The notes: generated by a model from the sequence alone, not told the origin. Shown: positions 45,950 through 57,000, counted from the stretch's first letter. The stretch: 64,000 bases of DNA from Rapana venosa (GCA_028751875.1 CM054155.1:16554336-16618335); one strand, 5' to 3'. Program-made: numbers and translations.

Positions 45950-48660
45950 TCTATCTATCTCTATCTGTCCCTAGCCTGACGCCCGTGGGGGCCCCCTCAA
46001 AGACCAGAACCATTCCCCCATTCTTCTCTCGTTCGCCTTTCTTCAGGGGTTTTGTTATTCTGGGGCCTTCCATTCACTGATTTAAATCCTCCCCTTTTTC
46101 CGGGTCTGCCTCTTCTTTTTCCTCCTTGGACAGTCCCTTTGCAAACTTTTTTTGTAATTCTTGGATCTGTGACATCCCCATACCACTTAATTTACGCTTT
46201 TTACGATCGTTAAAAGGGTCTCATAGGGTCCAAGGGTTTGCTGGATCTTTATGCCCTTTCGTTGTTAGGGGCCCCTTTTGTAGGAGATCCCAAAGGGAGT
46301 CCCGAAAGAAATCTCATCTCCACTGCCTGTACTCTTCTCAAAAATCTGCACAGTCCTTGATTCACAGGCATACAAAAATGATATACAAGGAGGCTTTAGC
46401 CCTGATTGAGATAATAGAAAAATCTTATCTCCCAATGGTTTAAATTTTGACAAAGCTTTATTCGGCTCCTGCATATACTTCTGGCTTTGGTTCCCTGTCT
46501 ATACAAGGCCCCCCGGGTACTTGAAGTTTTTGAATTTTTTTTCCAGCTTCTGTCTTAACCCTGAAAATAGTGCTAATGCCGTTGGGTTTTTATCTCATTT
46601 TGGTCTTCTCTCACGATTTCCATGCCGTAGTTTTGGGGGCCTTTACCAATGTTCTGTTAGGCTGGCAACTTTTTTTCTATCCGCTATTCCCATCAATGTC
46701 ATCTGCAAAGCGGGGGTTTGTGACGTTCTGCCCCCAAATGCTGACTATCCTTCATAGTTCCAGGCTCACCATGATTCTCTCAAGAAGATTGAAAAGGGGG
46801 GGGGTGAGAGTAGACACCCTGCCTTACTCCAACGTTTTCAAAACCATTCTCCAATGGTTTTGTAGTACACTGCACGGGTGGCCCGCTGTACAGCTTTTTA
46901 ATGACTCTGACATTTTGCATTGATGCTGTCAAGCATGGTTGCCCACAAAGCTGCACCCAAACCCCCTGTCAAATGCCTTCTTAAAATCATAAATACGGGG
47001 AAGGTTTTTGTTGATGTTGAAGGTACCGCCCCATAGATTCTGGGGTTTGAATATCTGTTCTGTTGTGCGCGCCCTCCTAAACCTGCTTGTTCCTCAAATG
47101 AGGGTCTCTGCTTTGGCTTGTTTTTATCTGCACATCCCTTGCGGGGGTGACATATGGGGTGATTTGCGGTAATTTCATTGTGTAGATTTCCTTTTTTGGG
47201 GGGGTAGAAGCGCTGCGCCCCAGGGTTTGGCCATTTTCCTGTCTCCCAACTTTTTGCGATTCTTAGTAGGCGCTGACAGGGCTTCCCCTCCAGCTTGGCC
47301 CAACTCAGCTGGAATTTGTCAGCCCCTGCTGACTTCCCCTTTTTTCAGCGATCTACGCTGTTTCACTTCTTCTCAGTAGGGGGACTTCTTTTCTTTGCTT
47401 TCGGGGACTTTAAAAACTTTTGGATCTCCTGCGGTTTTAATTTTACAGGTCGGAGCATATTCGCCATCGTTCAGAATTCCTGGCGTCAGTGAGACACTTC
47501 CCATTTTTGTCTTGGGTTTTTAAAAACCCTTTTTTCTGTTTCGTGTAGTCAGGGCTTTCACCACGAATCTTTCTTGCTATGCTTTTCTTGATATTCCTTC
47601 AATGTCGGGACTTTCACCGATCCATTTCTTTTTCCTCCGTATGGGGCTTCCTGATTCTTTTTTTGACTCCCTTAATTTTTCTGCTCTTTCTTTTTTTCAT
47701 TTTCTTTTCTTTTTACTCCACTTTTCGCATAGTTTAGGGGTTAGGTGTGACCATGGTTTTTTTTTACTGGTCGGCTTTTTCCAAAAAGCTCTTGCTGTTT
47801 CAGTCACTGCTGTATTGAAACTATTTGCATGATCTTGTCTGAGTCTATCACAGTGATGCGCAAACTTTCCCCTATCCTTCTTGAAAAATTTCTAATACCT
47901 CTGGGGCCTTCAGCTTTTGAGGTCAAATTTTATCCGAGTTGTTCCCTTGGGATTTTCTTTAGAGAGTCGGAAAGCATCATCACAAATCATGATCCTCCCA
48001 TGCGCTCCGGGAAAAATTTGTGTCTTGCGAGTTAACGCTAGACTGAAACCGTTTTCACCCAAAAACTATTGGTTTTGGGGTTCCCATTTGGGCTAGCCTG
48101 TCCATTTTTTGATTTTTTGTGTGGGCCCAAGTGTATTTCCACTGGGGGGGTTTTTTACTGGCAAACTCCCCCCCCCAACCCCTTGGGGGGGGTAGTCTTT
48201 TATCTCTTTCCTTTGGGTTTTAGTGCCCACAACGAGGATGTCTTTCTTGGGGGTTTTTATTCAGAACCTCTTGACTGTCATAAAATTCTTCACGGTTCAT
48301 CTGCAGTCGAGTAGGGCTAGCCTTACATGTTAGTTAAAGGGGTTCTCTCAGGCGGGTGGTAAATAAGTCTGCTGGACACAGGCTGACAGCCAAACGGTGT
48401 TCACGGTGTCTTTGTGAACGAGAAACCCCACGCCGTGTTCATTTTATCCTGTTTTCCATTATATAATTTTGGGGGCTTCCGGGCGTTGGTTTTTTCCCCT
48501 TTTTTTCCACCGATTTGCAAGCCCAAGGGTGTTCCCAAAGATATCGGACATCCAGGTCAGTTCTTCCACTTTGCCCGCAGCTCTTAGGTTCTACATTCCA
48601 TGTGCCAAGAGGGGGTTTTGTCGGACAATTTTGCGCGTTTTAATCATAGCATACTTTCGA
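45950..48660 (-). mobile_element. Longest LINE: endonuclease plus RT, GATA tail
   Basis: About 2.7 kb, minus strand. Endonuclease: NLRAAGKVEELT (48,590-48,555), a region equivalent to GFLVHKDTVNTV and QPVSSRLI (about 48,440-48,380), then an EDHDL in the place of the catalytic SDH box (about 47,997-47,983). Linker: SLKKGKSAGAD-like block and ALTKI-like pieces (about 47,330-47,220). RT: TISL/RNPHLR region, GRYLQHQQK (about 47,030-47,005), a DFKK-like block (about 46,985), ENVGVRQG-like (about 46,845-46,815), LERIMVSLE (about 46,795-46,770) and FADDID (about 46,710-46,690, intact). C-terminus: ACES and YKRGP (46,360-46,275), KKRKLSGMG (about 46,208-46,180) and EWMEG to APTGVRLGTDR (46,085-45,975). 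Then a (GATA)n tail (45,968-45,949). The original single frame is broken in many places, mostly at runs. Same broad clade as the copies at 3,771 and 26,051. Confidence 0.88.
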
Positions 48661-49159
48661 CATCGTCCGAGCAACAGAAGCGCGGTCCTTGGGAACCCGG
48701 GGACGAAACCCACCGGGTTGGAGATCGGCTGTCTTTGCTTGGTATCTTGGGGAAATCAAAACCTGGCGAGCCCTCCCTCCCCAGTCGGATTTTTTGGTTG
48801 GGTTTAATCCCCACATGTGGCAGGTGGGACGGGGGTTTCATGGATACCAGAAAAAGGGGCCTGACCCGACCTCGACCCGACCCCATTTTTCCTCACTGTA
48901 AAGGGTACCCGCCCTCTTTTGGGGAGGAAAATAAAGCAGCCCGGGAAAAGGGAAAGGGCGCCGCCCTCAAACTGGCCCCTTAAGAAAATTGAGGGCTCTG
49001 ATGCCCCCCCCCCACGACCACATAGGTTAGGGGCACCTTACCCTTTTATTTTACGTTGGTGGAGGGACTCAAATGGTATTAATAATCCATCCTGAAAATG
49101 TGGCCCCCGGAGCCTCCGTCCAAAAGCTTGGGTCAGTTCTTGATGCCCGCTAGTTCCAA
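48661..49159. other. LINE 5' flank, no gene seen
   Basis: Possible 5' UTR of the LINE on the minus strand. Frames at 48,600-48,983 are Pro/Arg-rich and unrecognised. Confidence 0.4.
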
Positions 49160-49400
49160 AAACCTCATGTTCGAGCACTCGCTTTCCCCCAGCCAAGTTA
49201 AGAGCGTCGAGCGTGGTTACCAGTTGGATGGGTGACCGTTTGCGCGCCTTGGGCTTCAGTACAATTCCCCCAGTTCGAACACCAACAGCAGTAAATGGGT
49301 ACCTTGCCCTCTTTAGTCCGGAAGGTATAGCAGCAGTGAAGGAGCTGCGGGCGCACTGCATCAATGTGCTGCCCTAGAAGAACTAGGTTCACTGACCCAT
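49160..49400 (+). mobile_element. 5S rRNA-derived SINE, clearest copy
   Basis: GAGCACTCGCTTTCCCCCAG (49,172-49,191), CCAAGTTAAGAGCGTCGAGC (49,193-49,212) and TTGGATGGGTGACCG (about 49,223-49,237) reproduce the 5S internal promoter order (A box, intermediate element, C box; known). Then a body with CCCCCAGTTCGAACACCAAC (49,267-49,286) and AAATGGGTACCTTGCC (49,294-49,309). Related to 45,851-45,945 and 54,405-54,625. The head is altered relative to a true 5S gene. Confidence 0.75.
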
Positions 49401-49469
49401 CGCTCCCCCCTACGCCCTTAATAGGATTAGGAACTCCTTACCTTACCCTTTTTGAAAAAACTAAAATGT

Positions 49470-49640
49470 TGTATGTGTAAAATATTGTGTTGAGGTTGCC
49501 TTCAGCCATTGACAAGCTCATAACATAACAACCTCGTCAGCTAATCTGCCAAGAGCCTACACTAAAAAAAGGTTGTTCATTTTGTAAAACATGTGTTGAG
49601 ATTGCCTTCAGCCATGAACAAACTCTTAACATAATAACAT
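49470..49640 (+). repeat. Two-unit direct repeat, about 106 bp apart
   Basis: TGTTGAGGTTGCCTTCAGCC (49,488-49,507) and its neighbour TAACATAACAAC recur as TGTTGAGATTGCCTTCAGCC (49,594-49,613) and TAACATAATAAC. Copies are about 85% alike by eye. Confidence 0.75.
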
Positions 49641-49699
49641 GCAACTCTCCTTTTTAAAGAGACCAAAAAAAATCTTCTGAATCGAGTGTGACGTGCTAT

Positions 49700-49935
49700 A
49701 ATTATGGCGCGAGGTGCGCCTTGATAACCCAGTCATACTCAGCAAACTTTCTAATAGGTTGTACTTCCTATCTCTCACAGTGAATTCTTCCCAGGTGAAA
49801 TATGATTAAAAGTGAGTCAGAGTGCATATTCTGTGACCTCCACCCCCCCACCAACCAGGCGTAAAGACTGGGGACGCATAACACTATTACAACAACAACT
49901 AGATATAACAACAACAACAACAACCAACAGAAAGA
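49700..49935 (+). repeat. Unclassified interspersed repeat R3, copy 2 with CAA tail
   Basis: CCAGGTGAAATATGATTAAA (49,792-49,811), CAGAGTGCATATTCTGTGAC (49,818-49,837), GCGTAAAGACTGGGGACGCA (49,859-49,878), then (CAA)n to about 49,935. Matches copy 1 at 22,200-22,366. GCGT/ACGC could pair as a small hairpin before the tail. Confidence 0.65.
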
Positions 49936-50624
49936 AACAACACAACAAGAAAAACAACATCCTCTCCAAAATTGAACCCTCAATTAACAGTTTAGCTTTG
50001 CAAAGGAGGGTACAATCCGAATTCGACATCTGGCTTGACACTTGGGGGTTACAGCAGCTGGTGCTTTTCATTGTGCCCGTACCTGATCACATCGTCCTGC
50101 TAAGCTTCCCTCATGCCCGCCACGGCCAGTTTCGATGCTACTTCGCGCACATCAGCTCCACGACCACCGTTCAAGGAAAGACCAACTTGGGAACAAGGAG
50201 CAAGAGCCAGAGGCCTTCACGAACCATTCCGCCCCCATTCATTTCATCCCTACACCAGACATATCTGTCACATACTTGACTGCGTCAACACCACAGCGGT
50301 GACGCATTCTGTGAGAACCGAGCCGGCAAGGAAACCTCCGCATTACAATCGAGGAAGGGGTAGAAGACCCCGTCGTGTGTGTGATGTTGGTGGTGGTGGT
50401 GGTGTGTGGCGTGGTCTGGTCAAGGTGTACAACGGTGTGTGGAAACAGGTGACTGAACCCTGTGCGTCGAGAGCAACCTGAGGCTGCACGTGGTCGGGGA
50501 TCATCTGCTGAGGAGGGACTTCAAGTCGGGCAAAAGTGGCTTCAGGCTGATCTTCACCTTTCATCAGGTGACGGGGAGAGTGCGACAGTGTGCGTGGGTT
50601 GACTGATGATCGTTGATGTGCACT
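49936..50624. other. Clean unique sequence
   Basis: Good-quality sequence. A 155-residue plus frame (49,812-50,279) starts inside the R3 repeat and CAA tail; its last 90 residues are unrecognised. (GGT)n at 50,386-50,405. The best place in the window to look for a host exon, but I cannot support one. Confidence 0.4.
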
Positions 50625-50872
50625 CGTCCATGCATGCATGCACGCACGCATGCATCCATCCGTACATATGTGCATAGATGAATGCATGCATGAATGCATA
50701 CCACGAATGTATACATGAATGCATACATGAATGCATACATGAATGCATACATGAATGCATACATGCATGCATGCATCCACGCATCCATACACACATACAT
50801 AGATATATACATACATACCTACATACATACATACATAGATACATACATATATACATACATACATACATCCAA
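50625..50872 (+). repeat. ATGC/ATAC tetranucleotide array with a 12-bp higher-order unit
   Basis: ATGC-type units, then about five tandem GAATGCATACAT units (50,714-50,765), then (ATAC)n. Tyr/Ile/His/Met frames are by-products. Confidence 0.9.
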
Positions 50873-51002
50873 ACTCGTGCTCGCAATCACTCCTGCACAC
50901 GGTATATGGACACTTTGTGCGCAAGGATATAACTTATACACACAGCCGGAGAACATAGACATACTGACAACAGACGACATAACCTACCCACAGACAAGTG
51001 AC

Positions 51003-51110
51003 ACACATCTCTCCATCTCACACACGCAACACACACACACACACAAATCACACACACACAACATACACACACTCACACACAGAACACACGCACAAAACGC
51101 CTACGCACGT
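51003..51110 (+). repeat. CA microsatellite
   Basis: (CA)n with short interruptions in clean sequence. Confidence 0.85.
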
Positions 51111-51322
51111 GCACCGCGCAACTATGACATTAACACAAACACACTCGGGCGACGCGTGCTCGCGATGCACGTGCGGCACACAAACCTCATACGCACAAAT
51201 TCAACTCTAGAGTTTTGCGTTATTTAACATCCTCAAATCCACTGGTCTAATTCGTCTATAAAACAGGTCATTGGACACTGCGTAAATAGGATACATATCA
51301 CACTTGTGCCTTGGCTTTTCAT

Positions 51323-51553
51323 TACCCCCCCCCCCCCCCCCCCCCCCACCTCCAACCTACCCTCCCCCCCCACCCCCCCCCCCCCCCCCCCACCCCCCCA
51401 CCCTCCCCCTCCCACCCCTTCCCCCCCCTACCCCCCCCCCCCCCACCCACCTACCCCCCCCCCCCACCCCCCCCCCCCCCCACCCCCCCCCCAAACCCCC
51501 CCTACCATCCCCCCCAATTACATCCCCCCCCCACCTCCCCCCCCGCCTCCCCA

Positions 51554-51584
<31 letters not shown>

Positions 51585-53685
51585 CCCCCCCCGACCCAAC
51601 CCCCCACCCCCCCCCCCCTCCCCCAACCCCGCAACCCCCCCCCCCCCCCCCCACCCACACCCCCCCCTCCCCCCCTAACCCCACACCCCCCCCCCCCCCC
51701 CCCCCCCCCCCATGACACCCCCCCCCCCCCCCCCCCCCCCCCCACCCCCCCCCCCCACCCCCCCCCTCATCCCCACCCCCCCCCCCCCCCCTTACACCTC
51801 CCCCCCTCCCCCCCCACCCCCCCCCCTCCCCCCCCCCCCCCCCCACCCCCGGCACCCCCGGGAGGCCCCCGCGCACCCCCCCCACCCCCCCCCCCCACCA
51901 CCCCCCCCACCCACCCCAACACTTACCCCCTCCCCACCTCCCACCCACCCCCACCCCCACCTACCCCCCCCCCCCCCCCCCACCCCCCCCTCACCCCCCC
52001 CCCCCCCCCACGCCCCCCCCCCCCCCCCCCCCCCCCCCCCTTACCCCCCCCCCCCCTCCCCCCCCCTTACCCCCCCCACCCCCCCACCCCCCACCCCCAC
52101 ACCCCCCACCCCTCCACCTCCCCACCCCCCCCCCCGCCCCCCCCTACCACCCCCCCCCCCCCCCCCCCCCCCCCCACCCCCAACCCCCCCCCCACCCCCA
52201 CGCCACCATACCCCCCCCCCCCACCCCCCCCCCCCCCCCCCCCCCCACACCCGCCCCCCCCCCCCACCCACCCCCCCCAACCATTACCCCCCCCACCCCC
52301 CTCCCCTCAACCCCCCCTCCCCCCACCCCCTTACCCCCCTCCCCCCCCCCCCACCCCCCCCCCCCCCCACCCACCCTCCGCCCACCCCCGCCCCCCCCCC
52401 CCCCCCCCCCCTTCCCCCCCCCCCCCCCCCCCCCCAGTCCCCCCCCTCCCCACCCCCACCCCAATCCCCCCCCACCCCCCACCCCCCCCCACCCCCCCCC
52501 CCCCCCCCCTCCTATTACCCCCCCTCATTACCACACCGACCTCCCCCCCTCCCCGCCCCCCCCCCCCACCCCCCCCACCCACCCCCTAACCCCCCAACCC
52601 TCCCCCCCCCCACCCCCCTCCCCCACCCCCAACCCCCCCCCCTCCCCACCCACCCCCCCCCCCACACCCCCCCCCCTAACCCCCTCCCCCCCCCATTACC
52701 CACCCCTCCCACCCCTACCCCCCACCCCTACCCACCACCCCCTCCATTTACCCCCCCCCCCCCCCCCCCTCCACCCCCTTTACCCCCCCCCCCCCCCCCC
52801 CACCACCCCCCCCCCCCCCCCCCACCCCCCCCACCTCCCCCCCCCCCCCCCAATTAAACCCCCCCACACCCCCCCCACCCCCTACCCCCCCCCCTCCCCA
52901 CCCCCCCCCAACCCCCCCCTCCCCCCCCCAACCCCAACCCCCCACCCCCCTACCCCCCCCCACCCCCCCCACAACTCACCCCCCCCCCCTCCCCCCTCCC
53001 CCCCGTCACCCCCTCCACCCCCCCCCACCCCATCCCCCCACTCCCCCCCCCCCCCCTACCCTCCCCCCACCCCCCCACCCCCCCCCAACCCCCCTCTCCA
53101 ACCAACCCCCCCATAACCCCCCCTTACCCCCATCCCCCCCCCCACCACCTACCCACCAATCCCCCCCCCCCCCCACCCCCCCCCCCCCTACCCCCCCACT
53201 CCCCCCCCCTCCACCCCCCCCCCCCCCCCCCCCCGCCCCCCCCCCACCCCCACAACCCCCTCCCACCCCCCCCACCCCCCCCCCCCCCCCCCCCCCCTCC
53301 CCCTCCCCCCCCCCACCCCCCCCCCCGCCCACCCCCCCAACCCCTCCCCCCCCTACACGCCCCCCCCCCCCCCCCCTACCCCCCCCCCCTCCCCTCCCCC
53401 CGACCCCACCCCTCCCCCCCCCCCCCACCCCACCCCCCTCCCCCCCCACCACCCCACCCCCCCCCCCCCCCCCCCCCCCTACCCCCCCCCCTTACCCCAC
53501 CCCCCCCTACTCCTCCACCCCCCAGCCCCCCCCACCCCCCACCTAACCCCCCCTAACCCTCCCCCCCGATACCGACCCCCCCCCCCCCCCACCCCCCGCC
53601 CCCCGCCACCCCCCCCCCCCCCCCCCACCCCCTAACCCCCCCCCCCCCCCCCACCCCCCTCAATCCCCGCCCCCACCCCCCCCCC

Positions 53686-53746
<61 letters not shown>

Positions 53747-54163
53747 ATCCCCCCCCCCCCCCCAGCTCCACCCCCCCCCCCCCCCCCCCCCCCTCCCCCC
53801 CCCACCCACCCCCCCCCTACCCCCACCCTAGCCCCCTCCCTCTTACCCCCCCCCCCAACCTCCCCCCTACTCCCACCCCCCCCCCCGCCCATTACCACCT
53901 CCCCCCCCCCCCCCCCACCCAAACCCCCCCCCCACCCCCCACCCCGCCCCCCCCCCCCCTCCCCCCCCCATCAACCCCCCCCACCCCCCCCCCCACCCCC
54001 ACACGCCCCCCCCCCCACCCCTACCCCCCCCCCCCACCTCCCCCCCCCCACACCCCCCCTCCCCACCCCCTCCCCTACCCCCCACCCCCCCACCCCCATC
54101 CCCCCCCCCCACCCCCCACCCCTCCCTCCCCCCCCCCCTCCCCCCCCCACCCCCACCCCACCA
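51323..54163. other. Poly-C tract, 2.84 kb
   Basis: Almost pure C with scattered A and T and very little G, apart from a short GC-mixed island at 51,848-51,873. Pro-rich plus frames (up to 427 residues) and Gly-rich minus frames are composition effects. No unit is visible at any period I could check by eye. Both borders are sharp. Confidence 0.85.
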
Positions 54164-54404
54164 ATTTAGGTAGGGAGGAAAAAACCCCCATGGATTGAAC
54201 AAATTAATGTTTTTTTAAAAATTCGTATTGATAGAACAACCCCGGTTTAATTTTTATTTTAACGGGAAAGATACAATCAAGGTGTTTCTGCCCAAATTTT
54301 CTGCTAGGTTCCATACATCATCATTAAAATTTTAACTTTTTCTTAATTGCGGGTTTTTTTTTTTTCGTTTTAAAGTAGTTTTTTTTTTATCAAACTAATA
54401 CAAA

Positions 54405-54625
54405 TGGGGGAAGATAGCTCAGGGTCAGAGCACCCCCTTTCCTCCAGCTAAGGTTAAGCAGCATTGAGCGTGGTTCCGTTTGGGAAATGGTTTGATTTTC
54501 GTCTGCCATGTAATGGCCTCTCTGGGAAAAACATTTTCCCCAGTTTAAAAACCCAATTTGGTAAATGGGTTTAAACTGCCTCTTTAGGGCAGGGAAGTAA
54601 AGCATTTTAAAATGGAAGTAAAGGA
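54405..54625 (+). mobile_element. 5S rRNA-derived SINE, copy 3
   Basis: GATAGCTCAGGGTCAGAGCA (54,413-54,432), AAGGTTAAGCAGCATTGAGC (54,450-54,469), TGGGAAATGG (54,481-54,490, C-box equivalent), CTGCCATGTAATGG and CCCCAGTTTAAAAACCC (about 54,537-54,553). The first segment resembles a tRNA A-box region placed ahead of the 5S-like part. Confidence 0.7.
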
Positions 54626-55093
54626 ATTTTGGGCAACCGGCTTTTCCTCAATAAAAGCTAGGCCCCATCCTTTTGGGTTTGCCTGCTGCTCGCCCCCCAC
54701 TTCTTTTGCCTCTGGGCATAGGGCACTTAAAACCTTTATCTTTACCAACAAATAAATTGATCTGCTAACCACTGAATATTTTGTATGATAAGCCAATTTG
54801 GGCCTTTAATAAAAGGAAAAAGGGAGAAAAGAAACGAGGGGAGATGGGGAAATGGAAAAAAGTAGGAATCCTCTTTTCTATCCTCTCATTGTTTCTGCAT
54901 GTTAGATTTCCGTAACCTCCATCATGTCTAAGTCGTGCATTCTGGTCATTATCATCTTTACCCCAGAAAGACTTAAAAAATATAGAAATTCCGCCATGCC
55001 AAAAATCAGAAGCATGGGTGGACGTGTGGGATGCTTAAGGGAGCGCAGCACATATTTGCTTGTATGTAAGATCATGATGGATGCTGTCCGAGT
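54626..55093. other. Unique sequence, no gene seen
   Basis: 54,626-54,780 may be the body of the preceding SINE. From 54,840 the sequence is clean and unrecognised. Confidence 0.4.
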
Positions 55094-55345
55094 GTGAAGA
55101 AGAAGAAGACGAAGAAGAGAGAGGAGGAGAAGAAGAAGAAGAAGAAGAAAAAGAAGAAGAAGAAACGAAGAAGAAGAAGAAGAAGAAGAAGAGAAGAAGA
55201 AGAAGAAAGAAGAAGAAAAGAAGAAGAAGAAGAAGACAGAAGAAGAAGAGAAGAAGAAGAAGAAGAAGAAGAAGAAGAGAGAAGAAGAAGAGAAGAAGAA
55301 GAAGAAGAAAGAAGAGAAGAAAAAGAAGAGAAGAAGAAGTGGCAT
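55094..55345 (+). repeat. GAA purine microsatellite, 250 bp
   Basis: (GAA)n with frequent GA and GAAA slips. Lys/Glu/Arg and Ser/Phe frames are by-products. Confidence 0.95.
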
Positions 55346-55838
55346 GAAAAGCTTCCTATCAATTTCTGACTATATACTTTCTGATTAGGACACGGCTTTC
55401 TACTTCCAGTCTAAGGTAAAAAAACGAAAAGAATAAAAAGAAGGATAGTAAAAAAAATCCTACACTTGGTAGTCAGTTGGTCGTATTAATGAACACTTAG
55501 AATCCCAAGTTTATGAGTAGTTGAAGCTTATCATAGCAGAATGATTGTGTCCGTTATAAGCTGAATTTAAAGAGCTGATTTCTGTCTAGAAAGCCAGCCA
55601 GCCAAAAAACGCCAGTGGTCGGTGGAATTGCACGGGCAGAGTGCCAGGTTCAAACCACTTTGAATGTAATGATCCCAGAGTGTGAGGAGAGGAGATAAGT
55701 TCCTGCGGCACCCCACTTCAGCGTCTGGGCTTTCTCCTGAAAGGAAGGAAAGGGGATGAGTAAGAGAATGTTGACATGAATTTCATCCCGTCCAGCGCCT
55801 GGCTTTGTCACAGTTCTTGATTAACCATTGACGCGGGG
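55346..55838. other. Unique sequence with possible SINE head
   Basis: GTCTAGAAAGCCAGCC (about 55,583) and GGTTCAAACCACTTTGAAT (55,649-55,667) recall the SINE-B head (TCTAGAAAGCG and the B box), but the spacing is off. No gene called. Confidence 0.4.
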
Positions 55839-56115
55839 CAACAGCAAAGTGAGAGGCTGTATGACCATGGCTTTCCACTCATGGACTTCCACTTTACAGC
55901 TTAGTCTTAGTAATGCTATGACTCTGATAGGAGGCTTGACTGCACAGTCCTATGTGCTGCGCCGGGGGCTGGTTGCCTTTGGAGAAATATCCAATGCTGA
56001 CGTCCTTATGCCCACTTGGCCGAGAGAGTGGAGTGCTGTGGGCAAGGCATCTCCACTATAATCAATTTCTGCCAGTTTCCAAAACAGCACTGCCCCCTCT
56101 GCTGTTTGAGGTCAT

Positions 56116-56155
56116 CGTCGGACACGACGGACAAACATTTTACATACATACATGA
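56116..56155 (+). other. Predicted hairpin with ACAT tail, copy 1
   Basis: Perfect stem CGTCG/CGACG (56,116-56,120 with 56,125-56,129), loop GACA, then a TACATACATACATG tail. This layout fits a retroelement 3' end, so the unique segment before it may be the 3' end of an undescribed SINE or LINE. Confidence 0.6.
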
Positions 56156-56199
56156 AACCAAAACCCCATAACACAAAATGCTTAAATGTACGCGAAATT

Positions 56200-56800
56200 T
56201 TACAGCGAAATTGTTTAAACATTCAGGCAAACTTCTACAGCGAAATCGTTTGAATTTAGGCAAATTTCTAAACGAAAGGGTACATTAGGCAAAATTCAAT
56301 AAAACGAAATTGCTTTAATTTAGGCAAAATTCTACAGCGAAATTGATTACATTTAGGCAAAATTCTACAGCGAAATTGATTGAATTTAGGCAAATTTCTA
56401 TAACGAAAGGGGTTACATTTAGGCAAAATTCAATAACGAAATTGATTTAATTTAGGCAAAATTCTACAGCGAAATTGATTACATTTAGGCAAAATTCTAC
56501 AGCGAAATTGATTACATTTAGGCCAAATTCTACAGCGAAATTGATTGAATTTAGGCAAATTTCTATAACGAAAGGGGTTACATTTAGGCAAAATTCAATT
56601 TCGAAATTGATTAAATTTAGGCAAAATTCTATAGCAAAAGTGATTACATTTAGGCAAAATGTACCATGAAATTGATTACATTTAGGGAAAATTCGACACC
56701 AAAAAATGCTTACATTTAGGTGATAGCAACATTCTTCAGCAAAAGTCATTTCGTGTAGATAAAACTGTACAACGAAAATGCTTTTATTTAGGCAAAATTC
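56200..56800 (+). repeat. 33-bp minisatellite S1, block 1
   Basis: About 17-18 tandem units built on ACATTTAGGCAAAATTCTAC followed by AGCGAAATTGATT. 33 bp is 11 codons, so a 100-residue minus frame (56,447-56,749) repeats an 11-residue motif (FAVEFCLNVIN), and a 64-residue plus frame does the same. First and last units are more degenerate. Confidence 0.92.
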
Positions 56801-56821
56801 TTAATTTAACGTTAATCATCA

Positions 56822-57000
56822 TTTATTTGTCTATTCAATTATTCTTTCATTTTGAGGATAATGGAATAAACTCTCATGTGCTTTTTTTCTTTACATCCAA
56901 TCCCCGTTGTTTGCAGTTTTGTAAATTTTGTCATCCGCTCCCACTGGCACACAATGGCCTACTCTTCCAAAAAGCGGAACAGGTTCAAGGGAATTACCCT
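56822..57000 (-). mobile_element. SINE-A 3' fragment in block 1
   Basis: Plus-strand view: ATTATTCTTTCATTTTGAGG (about 56,838-56,857), GTAAATTTTGTCATCCGCTC (56,921-56,940), CACTGGCACACAATGGCCTA (56,942-56,961). It ends near AACAGGTTCAAGGGAATTAC, as does the block 2 copy. Confidence 0.8.

Larger units (their letters stand above)
55839..57000 (+). repeat. Segmental duplication block 1 (non-array part)
   Basis: Starts at GCAACAGCAAAGTGAGAGGC and contains a 360-bp unique segment with GGGCAAGGCATCTCC (about 56,041-56,055), a hairpin with ACAT tail, a 33-bp array and a SINE-A fragment. The same order recurs at 58,742-59,857. Similarity by eye is high but with many one-base indels. Confidence 0.9.

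Noticed and set aside
49160..49260. Functional 5S rRNA gene
   Set aside because: Only the internal promoter part is similar; both ends of 5S are missing or altered, and related copies carry a SINE-like body.
49812..50279. 155-residue plus frame as a host gene
   Set aside because: It begins inside repeat R3 and its CAA tail; the remaining part has no recognisable domain.
51306..54202. Long Pro-rich (plus) and Gly-rich (minus) open frames, up to 427 residues
   Set aside because: Produced entirely by the poly-C tract; no other amino-acid pattern, no start context or domain.
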